Assembly (NCBI RefSeq): GCF_016031635.1
Contig: NZ_JACEGD010000028.1
Coordinates: forward strand, 32,729-96,728
Direction: 5' to 3'
DNA length: 64,000 nucleotides
Source: Bradyrhizobium diversitatis
GTDB lineage: Bacteria > Pseudomonadota > Alphaproteobacteria > Rhizobiales > Xanthobacteraceae
The position numbers were made by a program, and so were the translations under genes. Below the pieces are notes generated by a model. The model was not told the DNA's origin. It searched no databases and worked only from the letters and a program-made list of their open reading frames with translations. Positions 8,787 through 17,771 of this stretch are shown piece by piece. Each line of letters begins with the position of its first letter. Positions within the stretch are counted from its first letter, which is position 1.

Positions 8787-9631
8787 GTGCGCATCCGGGG
8801 ATCGAGAATGTCCCGCATCCCGTCGCCGAGGAGATTGAAGCACAGCACCGCCATCATCAGCGCGAGGCCCGGAAAGGCCACCAGCCACCACCGTCCGGTC
8901 GAGATGAAGCGCGCGCCTTCGGCGACCATGATGCCCCATTCCGGCGTCGGCGGCTTGACGCCGAGGCCGATGAAGGACAGGCCCGCCGCGTTCAGAATCG
9001 CCCAGCCGAGATTGAGCGAGATCTGCACCGCCATCGCCGGCAGGATGTTCGGCAGCAGGAAGCGCAGCACCACGGAAAAATGACTCTCGCCGCAGGCGCG
9101 TGCGGCCTCGACCCAGCCGACATTGCGCCTGACGTTGACCTCGGCCCGTGCAAAGCGGATGTAGAAGGGAAGATTGATGATCGCGGTCGCGATCACGATG
9201 TTCTCGATCCGGTTGCCGAGCGCAGCCACCATCGCCATCGCCAGCACGAACAGCGGGAACGCCATCATCACATCGACGAAACGGCCGACGGCGCGATCGA
9301 GCCGGCCGCCGGCATAGCCGCAGAATGCGCCGACGACGGCCCCGATCACGAAGGAGATTCCGACCGCGGAGACCGCGATGGCAAGGTCGAGCCGCGCGGC
9401 GATGATGAGACGGCTGAACACGTCGCGCCCGAGCTGGTCCGTACCGGCAATGTGCGTCGCGCTCGGCGGCTGCAACGCCTCCGAGACGTTCGAGGCTACG
9501 GGATCGTAAGGCACGATCCACGGTCCGAAGATCGCGACCAGGACGAACAGCGTCACCCCGGCCGCAGCGACGGCCGTGAGCGGATTGCCGCGCAGGATCC
9601 AGACCGAGTGGCGAAGGGTTGCACTGGTCAT
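8783..9631 (-). CDS. Peptide-type ABC transporter permease (DppC-like), second importer
   Basis: This 282-residue permease has a GTDQLGRDVFSRLIIAARLDL segment split around residues 65-85, marking it as DppC/GsiD-like. About six membrane segments and an EAA loop near residue 185 (AARACGESHFSVVLRFLLPN region) follow. The ATG at 9631 overlaps the upstream permease stop codon by four bases; a longer in-frame reading would run into that neighbour's sequence and was rejected. It pairs with the DppB-like protein upstream and is driven by the fused ATPase downstream. Confidence 0.9.
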   Translation of the reverse strand: MTSATLRHSVWILRGNPLTAVAAAGVTLFVLVAIFGPWIVPYDPVASNVSEALQPPSATHIAGTDQLGRDVFSRLIIAARLDLAIAVSAVGISFVIGAVVGAFCGYAGGRLDRAVGRFVDVMMAFPLFVLAMAMVAALGNRIENIVIATAIINLPFYIRFARAEVNVRRNVGWVEAARACGESHFSVVLRFLLPNILPAMAVQISLNLGWAILNAAGLSFIGLGVKPPTPEWGIMVAEGARFISTGRWWLVAFPGLALMMAVLCFNLLGDGMRDILDPRMRT

Positions 9632-10662
9632 TCGATCGACACCCTGGGATCGGCGATGCCGTAGCAGATATCGACCACGAGATTGACCAGCACGAACAGG
9701 CTGGCCATCAGCAGCACGAAGCCCTGCACCGGCGCATAGTCGGAGGACAGCAGCGCATCGAGCGCGTAGGAGGCGACGCCCGGCCAGGAGAACACCTTCT
9801 CCACCAGCACGTTGGCACCCAGCATGGTCGAGAACACGATGCCGGCGATGGTGATGACGGGAAGGATCGCATTGCGCAGCGCGTAGGTCACGACCACCTT
9901 GCGCCAGGACAATCCGATCGAGCGCGCGGTGCGCACGAAATCGCTGCCGAGCGAGACCAGCATCGACGCGCGCGTGATCCGCGCCAGCGGCGCAATCACG
10001 AACAGGGCCATGCTCACCGCCGGCAGAACCAACTGCTTGCAGGCCGCCCACCAGCCCTCGAAATCGCCCGCGAGCAGGAAATCGATGGAGAGAAAACCGG
10101 TGTGCTGCGGCGGCAGCGAGGTGAAGACGTCGATCCGCCCGGTCGGATCAGGCGCGAGCCCGAGCAGATAGTAGAAGACGTAGATCAGCAGCAGTCCCGA
10201 GACGAAGGTCGGCACGCAGACACCGAGCGCGCAGAACAGCCGCACGCCATGGTCGACGATCGATCCGGGCCGCAAGGCCGCGACCACGCCGAGCGGCACC
10301 GCCGCGATCAGCGCGATCAGGAGCGCGGTAAAGGTGAGCTCCAGCGAGGCCGGCAGCCGCTCGCGCAGGTCCTTGAGCACGGGCTGTCCCGTCATCATGG
10401 AGCGGCCGAGATTGCCGTGGCCGATGTCGGAGAGATAAAACACGAGCTGCTCCGGCACCGACTTGTTGAGCCCCATCTGCCTGCGGATCTGCTCGATCTC
10501 CTCCTTGCCGGCATTGGGCCCCGAGGCGAAGAATACCGCGGGGTCGCCGGGCAGGACGCGCATCAGGAGAAAGGTGAAGACCAGCACACCGAACAATGCC
10601 GGCAGCGACGACAGAAGCCGCCTGCCCGCTCTCACTATCGTTGCACCAAGACCGGTCTTCAC
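9628..10662 (-). CDS. Peptide-type ABC transporter permease (DppB-like), second importer
   Basis: This 344-residue permease begins with a short basic N terminus, then a membrane segment ending in LLMRVLPGDPAVFF, the DppB-type motif, near residue 40. About six membrane segments are predicted by eye. The cytoplasmic loop with RTARSIGLSWRKV near residue 240 is the ATPase contact. It lies 28 bases after the binding-protein gene and overlaps the DppC-like gene by four bases. Confidence 0.9.
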   Translation of the reverse strand: MKTGLGATIVRAGRRLLSSLPALFGVLVFTFLLMRVLPGDPAVFFASGPNAGKEEIEQIRRQMGLNKSVPEQLVFYLSDIGHGNLGRSMMTGQPVLKDLRERLPASLELTFTALLIALIAAVPLGVVAALRPGSIVDHGVRLFCALGVCVPTFVSGLLLIYVFYYLLGLAPDPTGRIDVFTSLPPQHTGFLSIDFLLAGDFEGWWAACKQLVLPAVSMALFVIAPLARITRASMLVSLGSDFVRTARSIGLSWRKVVVTYALRNAILPVITIAGIVFSTMLGANVLVEKVFSWPGVASYALDALLSSDYAPVQGFVLLMASLFVLVNLVVDICYGIADPRVSIE

Positions 10663-10690
10663 TTTTCGGCACCTCTCCTGCTTTCGGAAG

Positions 10691-12310
10691 CTACTTGCGG
10701 CTCAGGTTGCGATAGTCGACCTGGCGGTGGAACTCGTAAGTGTAGCCTTCGACGGTGGCCGCCATCACCGCATCCTGATTTGGCTGCCACAGCATGATCT
10801 GCGGCATCAGGTCGAAATGCATCGCATTGAGCTTGCGGCCGGCCTCCTCGTACTTGGCCTTGTCCGGCTCGAAGCGGGCTCCCTGCGCGATCGCGACCAG
10901 GTCGGGATTGTTGATCGACGAGTAGTTCCAGCGCTGATTGCCGGTATAGAAGTTGCGGTAGAAGTAGTCCGTCGAAGGCAGCCAAGCGACGATGCCTTCG
11001 GTGAAGAAGGGCAGCTTCTTCTCGTTGATCAGCGTCGACATCTGCGCGTCAGGCAGCTTCTGGATGTCGACCTTGATCCCGATCTTGCCGAGCGACTCCT
11101 TGATCAGCGCCGCCATCGGCTCCGCCTGGGAGGCCCACCCGACATTGAAGCTGAAAGTGGTCGAGAAGCCCTCCGGGAATCCGGCGGCCTTGAGATATTC
11201 CTTTGCCTTGTCGAGGTCGAGCTTGACCGGCTGCTGGAACGGATAGATTCCGTTCAGCGGTTTGCCGTCCGGCCAGCTGGCGCCGTACAGCGGCATGCCG
11301 CGGCCGAACAAGGCAGCCTTGAACATGTCCTCGTAGGGCAGCGCGAACGCGATGGCGCGGCGGACGTTGACGTTGTCGAACGGCGGGATCTGGTTGTTCA
11401 TCGAGACGTAGGTGATCGCGTTGTATTGCGGCGTCGAGACCACCTTCAGCTTGCCCTTGGCTTCGAGCGACTGGACGTCGCTCGCCTGCAGATCGAGTAC
11501 GATATCGGCATCGCCGCGTTCGACCAGATTGGCGCGGGTCGCCGGCTCCGGCACCGATTGCACGATGATGCGCTTGAAGAAGGCGGGCCGGTCGGGAGAA
11601 CCGCGATTCCAGGCCTCGTTGCGCTTGAGGGTCACCTGCTCGCCGGGCTTGAAACTCTCGATCACATAGGCGCCGCTGCCGGCGGTGTGTTCCTTCAGCC
11701 AGGCCATCGCCCACGGATCGTCCGCCGTCGCATGCTCCTTGGCCAGCTTCGAGTTGATGATCATCGGATAGACAGTAGCGAGATTCGGCAGCGCCAGCTT
11801 GTCGGGCTTCGGCAGCGTCACCTCGATTGTCAGGGGATCGATCACCTTGAACTGGTCGGCCGAGGTGAGCGATCCCGTCAGCAGCTGCGCCTTGCCGAGG
11901 ATCGGCGCGGTGACGCAGCGGTCGAGCGACCACTTCACGTCGTCCGCCGTCACGGGCGAGCCGTCCTGGAACTTGGCGTCCTTGCGCAGGCGGAAGGTGA
12001 TCTTCAGGCCATCGGGGCTGACGTCGTAGGATTCGGCGAGCTCGCCGTTGATGGTGTCGAGATCGAACACCCATTTGCCGTTGAGCTGCTTGCGACCGAA
12101 CGACACCAGCCGATCGTAAGTGCTCATGCTGAGCCCGAAGGACTCGCGGGTCGCGCCGGGGATGTTTGGATCGAGCGTGTTGACCGATGCGCCGGTCACA
12201 TAGCGCAGCGTTTCCGCCCTGGATTGCGCATGCGACGGCGCGGTCGCGATCAGCAACAGCGCGGTGGTGGCGAGGATCGTGGTCGCGGATCTGAAAGACA
12301 CAAAACGCAT
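10691..12310 (-). CDS. Peptide-type ABC transporter substrate-binding protein, second importer
   Basis: This 539-residue family-5 binding protein has a Sec-type signal peptide: MRFVSFR, a hydrophobic core, then TAPSHAQS at about residue 30. The ITFRLRKDAKFQDGSPVTADDV segment, split here around residues 95-115, is diagnostic of DppA/OppA-like proteins. The ATG at 12310 was chosen over an upstream extension of 63 residues because the signal peptide begins there. It heads the second importer operon. It is clearly distinct in sequence from the binding protein at 5371-6975, so the two transporters probably differ in ligand. Confidence 0.9.
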   Translation of the reverse strand: MRFVSFRSATTILATTALLLIATAPSHAQSRAETLRYVTGASVNTLDPNIPGATRESFGLSMSTYDRLVSFGRKQLNGKWVFDLDTINGELAESYDVSPDGLKITFRLRKDAKFQDGSPVTADDVKWSLDRCVTAPILGKAQLLTGSLTSADQFKVIDPLTIEVTLPKPDKLALPNLATVYPMIINSKLAKEHATADDPWAMAWLKEHTAGSGAYVIESFKPGEQVTLKRNEAWNRGSPDRPAFFKRIIVQSVPEPATRANLVERGDADIVLDLQASDVQSLEAKGKLKVVSTPQYNAITYVSMNNQIPPFDNVNVRRAIAFALPYEDMFKAALFGRGMPLYGASWPDGKPLNGIYPFQQPVKLDLDKAKEYLKAAGFPEGFSTTFSFNVGWASQAEPMAALIKESLGKIGIKVDIQKLPDAQMSTLINEKKLPFFTEGIVAWLPSTDYFYRNFYTGNQRWNYSSINNPDLVAIAQGARFEPDKAKYEEAGRKLNAMHFDLMPQIMLWQPNQDAVMAATVEGYTYEFHRQVDYRNLSRK

Positions 12311-12407
12311 TCGTTTTCCCTTGAATTGTCGAACAGGAAGGTCGCCAAGGCTGGTCAAGAAAGAAGCAAGTTGCGCGCCAATCTTCGCTGCGGCGGGGCA
12401 TGGATGA

Positions 12408-13844
12408 TCATCGCTGCTCCTCCGTCTTTCGCGCCGACCGCGCAACCACCGCCTGCGGCACGTCGTAGGCGCTGAGCGAGGCCCAGTGCCGCTCGACATC
12501 GGCGCGAAACAGGCCGCGTGTCAGGCCATTCACGAGCTTGGGCACTGCGGTGGTCATCGCGTTGATCGACGATCCCGAGGCACCAAAACTCATGGTGGAG
12601 GCGATGGCGAAGAGATGGATGTCGGAGATCCACGGCGTCTTGCCGGGCACGCGCTCGGTGAAGGCGTAGTCGTCGGCGAGATAAGGAAAGCGGCCGAGCC
12701 GTTCATTGCGGTCGCCCTCCGGCGGCTGGTAGCGGTCGGCCCAGGTGGCGATGTTGCCGGCAAACCTGGAGAGTTCGCCGTGCCCGGCAAAGTCCATGTC
12801 GATGCCTGCGCCGCAAATGACGAAATCGGCGGTGATGGCGCCCCGCGGCGTCTGCAACTCAATCGCTTTGCCTGTCTCGCGCGCCGCCTCAACCGGCGCA
12901 CCCTCGTGCAGGATGAAATTGGCGTGCCGCGCGCAGCGGTCATATGTTGGTTGCGGAAATCCTTCCCGCATCTCAAGGACCTTGCGCATGAAGCGCCAGC
13001 GCCAGGCATCGTCGAGATCGCTGAGATGGCGCAGGAAGCCGCGGAAGGTCAGCCAGCGATAGGGCTGGATCACCTGGATCTGCGTCCGGCGGCACAGCAG
13101 GTGCACCTCGGCAGCACCCGCCTCCAACGCGGTGGCCGCATTGTCGAAGGCGGATGCGCCGGCACCGATCACGGCCACGCGCTTGCCACGCAAGCTTTCG
13201 AAATCGATGTCGTCGGCGACGGTCGCGATCGAGCTCGCCGGCAGATGCGCTAGCTGCGCCGGGATCATCCAGCAGCCCATGCCCTCCTGCCCCGTCGCCA
13301 GCACGATCTTGCGCGCATAAAGCGTCTCCACCCCTGCGGCATGCTTCACGCGCGCGGCGAGCAGGCCGTCGGCCGCTGGCGCAATCTCCAGGAGCTCACA
13401 GCCGTTGCATACCGGCAAGCCGATCGTGCGCCTCAGCCAGAGCAGGTACTCGGCCCAGTGCGCGCGCGGAATCAGATCGAGCGTCTGCCAGCTCTCCTTG
13501 CCGAACCGGGCTTCGTGCCAGGACTGGTAGGTGAGGCTCGGGATGTCGAGATCGGGCCCGGTGTAATCCTTCGGGCTGCGCAGCGTCGGCATCCGGGCAT
13601 AGGTGAGCCACGGGCCCTCCTTGCCCTCCTCGGCCTTGTCGATCAGCAGGATGTTGCTGACGCGGGAGCGCATCAGGCCGAAGCCGATGGCGATGCCGGA
13701 TTGGCCGGCGCCGATGATGAGCACATCCAGCGCAGGATTGCCGTCCGGCCCGGTCTTCGGTTCGAGCCATGCGGCACCGGGATGCGCGATCCGAGCGAGA
13801 TCGGCGCGCACGTCCGCTTCGAGCTGGGTGAGCGCCTCACTCAT
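12408..13844 (-). CDS. FAD/NAD(P)-binding flavoprotein monooxygenase-like protein
   Basis: This 478-residue protein has a first dinucleotide-binding motif IGAGQSGIAIGFGL near residue 42 for FAD. A second, VIGAGASAFDNAA near residue 190, is for NAD(P)H. This two-motif order is that of class B flavoprotein monooxygenases and related oxidoreductases (FMO and Baeyer-Villiger types). The exact FMO fingerprint FxGxxxHxxxW was not found, so a strict FMO call is not made. The start at 13844 overlaps the SDR stop codon by four bases. Its place between importer genes and hydrolases suggests an oxidative step on the imported compound or its product; the substrate is unknown. Confidence 0.8.
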   Translation of the reverse strand: MSEALTQLEADVRADLARIAHPGAAWLEPKTGPDGNPALDVLIIGAGQSGIAIGFGLMRSRVSNILLIDKAEEGKEGPWLTYARMPTLRSPKDYTGPDLDIPSLTYQSWHEARFGKESWQTLDLIPRAHWAEYLLWLRRTIGLPVCNGCELLEIAPAADGLLAARVKHAAGVETLYARKIVLATGQEGMGCWMIPAQLAHLPASSIATVADDIDFESLRGKRVAVIGAGASAFDNAATALEAGAAEVHLLCRRTQIQVIQPYRWLTFRGFLRHLSDLDDAWRWRFMRKVLEMREGFPQPTYDRCARHANFILHEGAPVEAARETGKAIELQTPRGAITADFVICGAGIDMDFAGHGELSRFAGNIATWADRYQPPEGDRNERLGRFPYLADDYAFTERVPGKTPWISDIHLFAIASTMSFGASGSSINAMTTAVPKLVNGLTRGLFRADVERHWASLSAYDVPQAVVARSARKTEEQR

Positions 13845-14590
13845 GCCGCGAGCCAGCCTCCGTCGACCACCATCACGGTGCCGGTCGTGAACGAGGACGC
13901 ATCGCTGGCGAGATGCAGCGCGGTCTGGGCGATCTCCTCCGCCTGACCGAACCGCTTCATGGCGTGGCGGTTGCGCGAGGCCTCGCGCACTTCCTCGGAA
14001 TTGGCGTGACGGGCGAAGCTGCGGCGAAGCATCGGCGTATCGATCGCGCCCGGCGCGATGGCGTTGACGCGGATGCCGTCCGTTGCGAAATCCACCGCCA
14101 TCGTCCGGGTCAGGCTGACGATCGCGCCCTTGGCAGCGATATAGGCGCTGTTGCCCCTGCCGCCGGCGATCGCAAGCTGCGATGCCAGCGTGATGATCGA
14201 GCCGCTGTTCTGCCGCTGCATCTGCGGCACCGCCGCCCGCGCCCACAGCCATGTGCCGCCGACATTGGCGCGGAACACCGCATCCCAGTCTTCCGGGCTC
14301 GTCGTCAACACGGTGCCGCCGCAGGAAAAGCCTGCTGCCGTCATCAGGATATCGAGCCTACCGTGCCGCGCGATGACCTCGCCGACAACAGTTTCGGCGA
14401 ATGCGGCATCGCCGACGTCGCCGACATGCGTCGTTGCTTCGCCCGGCAGGCGAAGCGTTTCCTGGAGCCCCGCGGCATCGCGATCGACCAGAGCGAGGCG
14501 CGCTCCTTCTTCTGCAAACAGTTTTGCGCTGGCGCGGCCAATGCCCGAGCCGGCCCCGGTGATGATGGCGGTGCGTCCCTGCAGCCGCAT
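13841..14590 (-). CDS. Short-chain dehydrogenase/reductase
   Basis: This 249-residue protein has full classical SDR length. The TGAGSGIG cofactor motif is at residues 11-18, the catalytic Ser lies in TLASQLAIAG near residue 138, and YxxxK appears as YIAAK near residue 150. The usual NNAG is replaced by MTAAG. The C-terminal VMVVDGGWLA segment is typical. Members oxidise alcohols or reduce ketones with NAD(P)(H). It overlaps the monooxygenase gene by four bases, and the epimerase-like gene ends one base before it, so the three are co-transcribed. Confidence 0.88.
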   Translation of the reverse strand: MRLQGRTAIITGAGSGIGRASAKLFAEEGARLALVDRDAAGLQETLRLPGEATTHVGDVGDAAFAETVVGEVIARHGRLDILMTAAGFSCGGTVLTTSPEDWDAVFRANVGGTWLWARAAVPQMQRQNSGSIITLASQLAIAGGRGNSAYIAAKGAIVSLTRTMAVDFATDGIRVNAIAPGAIDTPMLRRSFARHANSEEVREASRNRHAMKRFGQAEEIAQTALHLASDASSFTTGTVMVVDGGWLAA

Positions 14591-14591
14591 A

Positions 14592-15566
14592 TCAGATCCC
14601 CTCCTTGTGCTGCACCCACCAGGCGTTCATCGCAGCAGCGGACTCGGCGCAGCCGAACCGCGCGCGCCAGCCGAATTCGTCGGCCATCCGTGCAACCGAG
14701 AGCGGTGCACGATCACCCCCATGGAGCTTGATAACCGTGCTTTCTCCGGGCACCGCCAGCCGGCAGTGCAGGCCGGGATGAAGTGCCGCAAAGGCCTCGC
14801 CCCATTGCAGCGCCGACCAGGCTGCGCCGCTGGAGATGTTGTAGAGACGATGGCGTGGCCGCTCGGCCTCGATCAGCACAGCCACGGCCTCGGCCGCGTC
14901 GACCGCGTAGGTCCAATCTTTAAGGCCTGGTCCCGGCATGATCGCCGGCTCGCCGCGGGCGAACGCCGCCAGGATCTGGAATTGGAGGCTGGGCGTATCG
15001 CGCAGAGCGCCGGCCCGCTCCCACGGGCCAAACACGGCGCTCAGCCGCACGCTGAGGAAATCGCCGCCAAAGAGCTCAGCATGGCGCGCGACGGAGCGCT
15101 CCGAGGTGAATTTGCTGATGGCGTAGAACGAGACGGGATCGCAGGCCGTTTCCTCGTCCAGGACTTGGTGACGCTGGCCTGCGGCGCCATAGGCGGACGC
15201 CGAGGACAGATTGACGACGCGGCGAACGCCGTGACGGATCGCCGCCTGCAGGATCGGGATCTGCGCCATGACGTTGATCTCGAGAACGCGCGCGGGCGAC
15301 GCCCTCTCGAGATCATCCCCGGCGGTGATGGCCGCCCCCAGCACGATTGCGTCCCAGCCTTCAGCGATGAGGGTATCGATACCGGCCGCGTCGGTGATAT
15401 CGCCTTGAACGATTCGGAACCGCTCCCGAAAATCCAGCAGGGATCGCTGCGCGGCCGGCGGCAGCGGCGAACGATCATACAGCGTCACGTCGTGGCCGCG
15501 CGCGAGCAACGCCTCCGCCAGGTTGAGGCCGACAAAGCCGGTGCCGCCGAAGATGACGATCTTCAT
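14592..15566 (-). CDS. NAD-dependent epimerase/dehydratase family protein
   Basis: This is a 324-residue extended SDR. The GGTGFVG cofactor motif is at residues 8-14, a Ser in LSSASAYG is near 125 and the catalytic YAISK is near 148. The family usually acts on nucleotide sugars but also reduces or epimerises other carbonyl compounds. The ATG at 15566 is where the first beta strand (KIVIFGGTG) begins; a 12-residue extension was rejected. It lies 16 bases after the hydantoinase-like gene, in an operon without sugar genes, so a small-molecule redox role is more likely than sugar metabolism. Confidence 0.82.
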   Translation of the reverse strand: MKIVIFGGTGFVGLNLAEALLARGHDVTLYDRSPLPPAAQRSLLDFRERFRIVQGDITDAAGIDTLIAEGWDAIVLGAAITAGDDLERASPARVLEINVMAQIPILQAAIRHGVRRVVNLSSASAYGAAGQRHQVLDEETACDPVSFYAISKFTSERSVARHAELFGGDFLSVRLSAVFGPWERAGALRDTPSLQFQILAAFARGEPAIMPGPGLKDWTYAVDAAEAVAVLIEAERPRHRLYNISSGAAWSALQWGEAFAALHPGLHCRLAVPGESTVIKLHGGDRAPLSVARMADEFGWRARFGCAESAAAMNAWWVQHKEGI

Positions 15567-15582
15567 CGCGCGCGATCCGCCA

Positions 15583-17052
15583 TCACAGCAGTTTTGCCCC
15601 AAAGTTCCGTTCCGGATCCATGTCGGCGACGAGCCGGCCGGTCGGCTTCGCCGCCTCGCCGCCGCTGCGCGCCAGGAATTTTCCGCTGCCCGCGCTCGCG
15701 AGACACTTGTTGCCCTCGATGATCACGCGACCGCGCGATAATACCGACACCGGCCAGCCCCTCAGCTTGCGGCCCGCGAACGGCGTGTAGCCGGTGAGGT
15801 CATGCATCATCTCGTCCGCGATCGTGACCTCGCGGTTCGGATCCCAGATCGCGATGTCGGCATCGGCGCCGACGGCGATCGAGCCCTTGCGCGGATGCAG
15901 ATTGTAGATCTTTGCCGGCGCCGTCGCGGTCAGCTCGACGAACTTTTCGAGGCCCAAGCGTCCCTTCGACACCATCGCGTCGAACAACAGCGGCAGCCGC
16001 AGCTCCAGTCCCGGCAGGCCGTTGGCGACCTGCTTGAAGTTCGGATTGGGACCGGCGCGGAGCTTGCCGGTCTCGTCATAGCGATACGGCGCGTGATCCG
16101 ACGAAATGGTCTGGAGATCGCCGAGCGACAGCGCCTGCCACAGCGCCTCCTGGTCCGAATGCGTGCGCGGCGGCGGGCTGCACATCCATTTGGCGCCTTC
16201 CGCGCCGGGCTTGTCGAGATCGCCTGCCGTGAGGAACAGATATTGCGGACAGGTCTCGGCGAAGACCTTGAGCCCCTGCCCGCGCGCGTCGCGGATCACC
16301 TTGGCGCCTTCGGCGGTCGAGACGTGGAAGATCATGATCGGCTGGTCGATCAGCGCAGCCATGCCGATCAGCCGGGTGAAGGCTTCCGCCTCCGACACGC
16401 GGGCGTGGCTGACGGCGTGGTATTTCGGCATGGTGTAGCCGCGCGCCAGCAGCCGCTTCACCATCCAGGCGATGATGCCGTGATTTTCGGCATGGGCGCA
16501 CAGCATCGCGCCGGACTGGCGCGCGGCCAGAAGAATGTCGAGCAATGGCTCGTCGTCCACCTTCAGGCGATCATAGGTCATGAAGATCTTGATCGAGGCA
16601 TGGCCCTGCTTCACCAGCGCGGGAATGTGCTCCTCGACCGTTTCCTTCGTCGCGTCCGCAATGATCATGTGAAAGGCGTAGTCGATTACGGCACCTTTCT
16701 TTGCGAGCGCGTGATAGTCCTCAACCACTTGCGGCAGCTTCATCCCGACATGCTGGGCGGCAAACGGAATCACCGTGGTGGTGCCGCCAAAAGCGGCAGA
16801 GACGGTCGCGCTCTCGAAGGTGTCGGCATTCATGATGCCGGCGGCCGACAATTGCTCGATATGGGCGTGGCTGTCGACACCGCCGGGCAGCACCAGCTTG
16901 CCGCGCGCGTCGATCTCGCGCTTGGCGGGGGGAAGGCCCTTCCCGACGGCCGCGATGGTCTCGCCGGAGATGGCGACGTCGGCCTCGAACACGTCGGTGG
17001 TGGTGGCGACGCGGCCGCCGCGGATGATCAGGTCGTAAACTGGTTCAGTCAT
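15583..17052 (-). CDS. D-hydantoinase / dihydropyrimidinase-type cyclic amidohydrolase
   Basis: This 489-residue protein of the amidohydrolase superfamily opens cyclic ureides (hydantoins, dihydropyrimidines) to N-carbamoyl amino acids. A full set of binuclear metal ligands can be read: His62 and His64 (DSHAH), Lys155 (ASIKIF, the carbamylated lysine), His187 (CAHAEN), His243 (FHVSTAEG) and Asp319 (SSDHAP). The start at 17052 precedes the typical YDLIIRGGRV strand; an upstream 13-residue extension was rejected. It diverges from the hydantoin racemase gene across only 56 bases. Together with the racemase and the N-carbamoylase nearby, it makes up the three-enzyme hydantoin-to-amino-acid set. 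Allantoinase or dihydroorotase activity is less likely, given the neighbours. Confidence 0.88.
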   Translation of the reverse strand: MTEPVYDLIIRGGRVATTTDVFEADVAISGETIAAVGKGLPPAKREIDARGKLVLPGGVDSHAHIEQLSAAGIMNADTFESATVSAAFGGTTTVIPFAAQHVGMKLPQVVEDYHALAKKGAVIDYAFHMIIADATKETVEEHIPALVKQGHASIKIFMTYDRLKVDDEPLLDILLAARQSGAMLCAHAENHGIIAWMVKRLLARGYTMPKYHAVSHARVSEAEAFTRLIGMAALIDQPIMIFHVSTAEGAKVIRDARGQGLKVFAETCPQYLFLTAGDLDKPGAEGAKWMCSPPPRTHSDQEALWQALSLGDLQTISSDHAPYRYDETGKLRAGPNPNFKQVANGLPGLELRLPLLFDAMVSKGRLGLEKFVELTATAPAKIYNLHPRKGSIAVGADADIAIWDPNREVTIADEMMHDLTGYTPFAGRKLRGWPVSVLSRGRVIIEGNKCLASAGSGKFLARSGGEAAKPTGRLVADMDPERNFGAKLL

Positions 17053-17108
17053 GAGGCACTCCATGATATGCCTGAAACAAGTGATCTCCATTTTGCAGGA
17101 AGACCATC

Positions 17109-17771
17109 ATGTCCCGGCCGCGCATTCTCGTCATCAACCCGAACTCCAACCACAAGGTTACGCAAGGGCTGGAGGACGCGCTGAAGCCGCTCGACTTCGA
17201 GGGCGGGCCCGAAGTGGTCTGCCAGACGCTGGCCGAGGGGCCCTTCGGCATCGAAAGCCAGGCGGACGCCGACAGCGTCGCGATGCCGCTGCGAAAGCTC
17301 GTCGAAAGCGACAACAGTTCGGCCGCCTTCGTCATCGCCTGCTACAGCGATCCCGGGCTTCAGGTCTGCCGCGAAGGCACCGACCGCCCCGTGTTCGGCA
17401 TCGCCGAGTGCGGCGTGCTGACGGCGCTTTCCCGCGCGGAGACCTTTGGCGTCATCGCGATCGCCCAGCGTTCGATCCCGCGGCACATGCGCTACCTCAG
17501 GCAGATGGGTCTGACCGACCGCTTTTCCGGCGAGCGGCCGCTGAACATGAGCGTCGCCGAAACCGCTTCGGGCGAAGGCACGCTTGCCAAGATGATCGAG
17601 GTCGGCCGCGCGCTGCGCGACGAGGACGGTGCCCGCGCTGTCGTGATGGGCTGCGCCGGCATGGCGCGCCACCGCCGTGCCCTGGAAGAGGCGCTGCGCA
17701 TTCCCGTGATCGACCCGACGCAGGCGGCCGTCACCATGGCGCTGGGCACGGTGCAGTTCTCGGCTCACTAG
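17109..17771 (+). CDS. Hydantoin racemase (Asp/Glu racemase superfamily)
   Basis: This 220-residue protein matches the hydantoin racemase family in length and in its start RILVINPNSN. The two catalytic cysteines expected of these cofactor-independent racemases are Cys78 (VIACYSDPGL) and Cys182 (VMGCAGM). The enzyme would interconvert D- and L-5-substituted hydantoins so that all of the substrate can be used by a D-specific hydantoinase. It is the only plus-strand gene in this part of the island. It reads away from the hydantoinase gene, and its stop codon overlaps that of the convergent flavin reductase gene in the palindrome CTAG (17768-17771). Confidence 0.87.
   Translation: MSRPRILVINPNSNHKVTQGLEDALKPLDFEGGPEVVCQTLAEGPFGIESQADADSVAMPLRKLVESDNSSAAFVIACYSDPGLQVCREGTDRPVFGIAECGVLTALSRAETFGVIAIAQRSIPRHMRYLRQMGLTDRFSGERPLNMSVAETASGEGTLAKMIEVGRALRDEDGARAVVMGCAGMARHRRALEEALRIPVIDPTQAAVTMALGTVQFSAH

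Noticed and set aside
10463..12475. Long plus-strand open frame of 670 codons
   Set aside because: It lies wholly opposite two well-supported genes (permease and binding protein) and shows the arginine/histidine-rich, domain-free composition of antisense translation in high-GC DNA.
12486..13253. Plus-strand open frame opposite the flavoprotein gene
   Set aside because: It is antisense to a protein with two dinucleotide-binding motifs and has no family features of its own.
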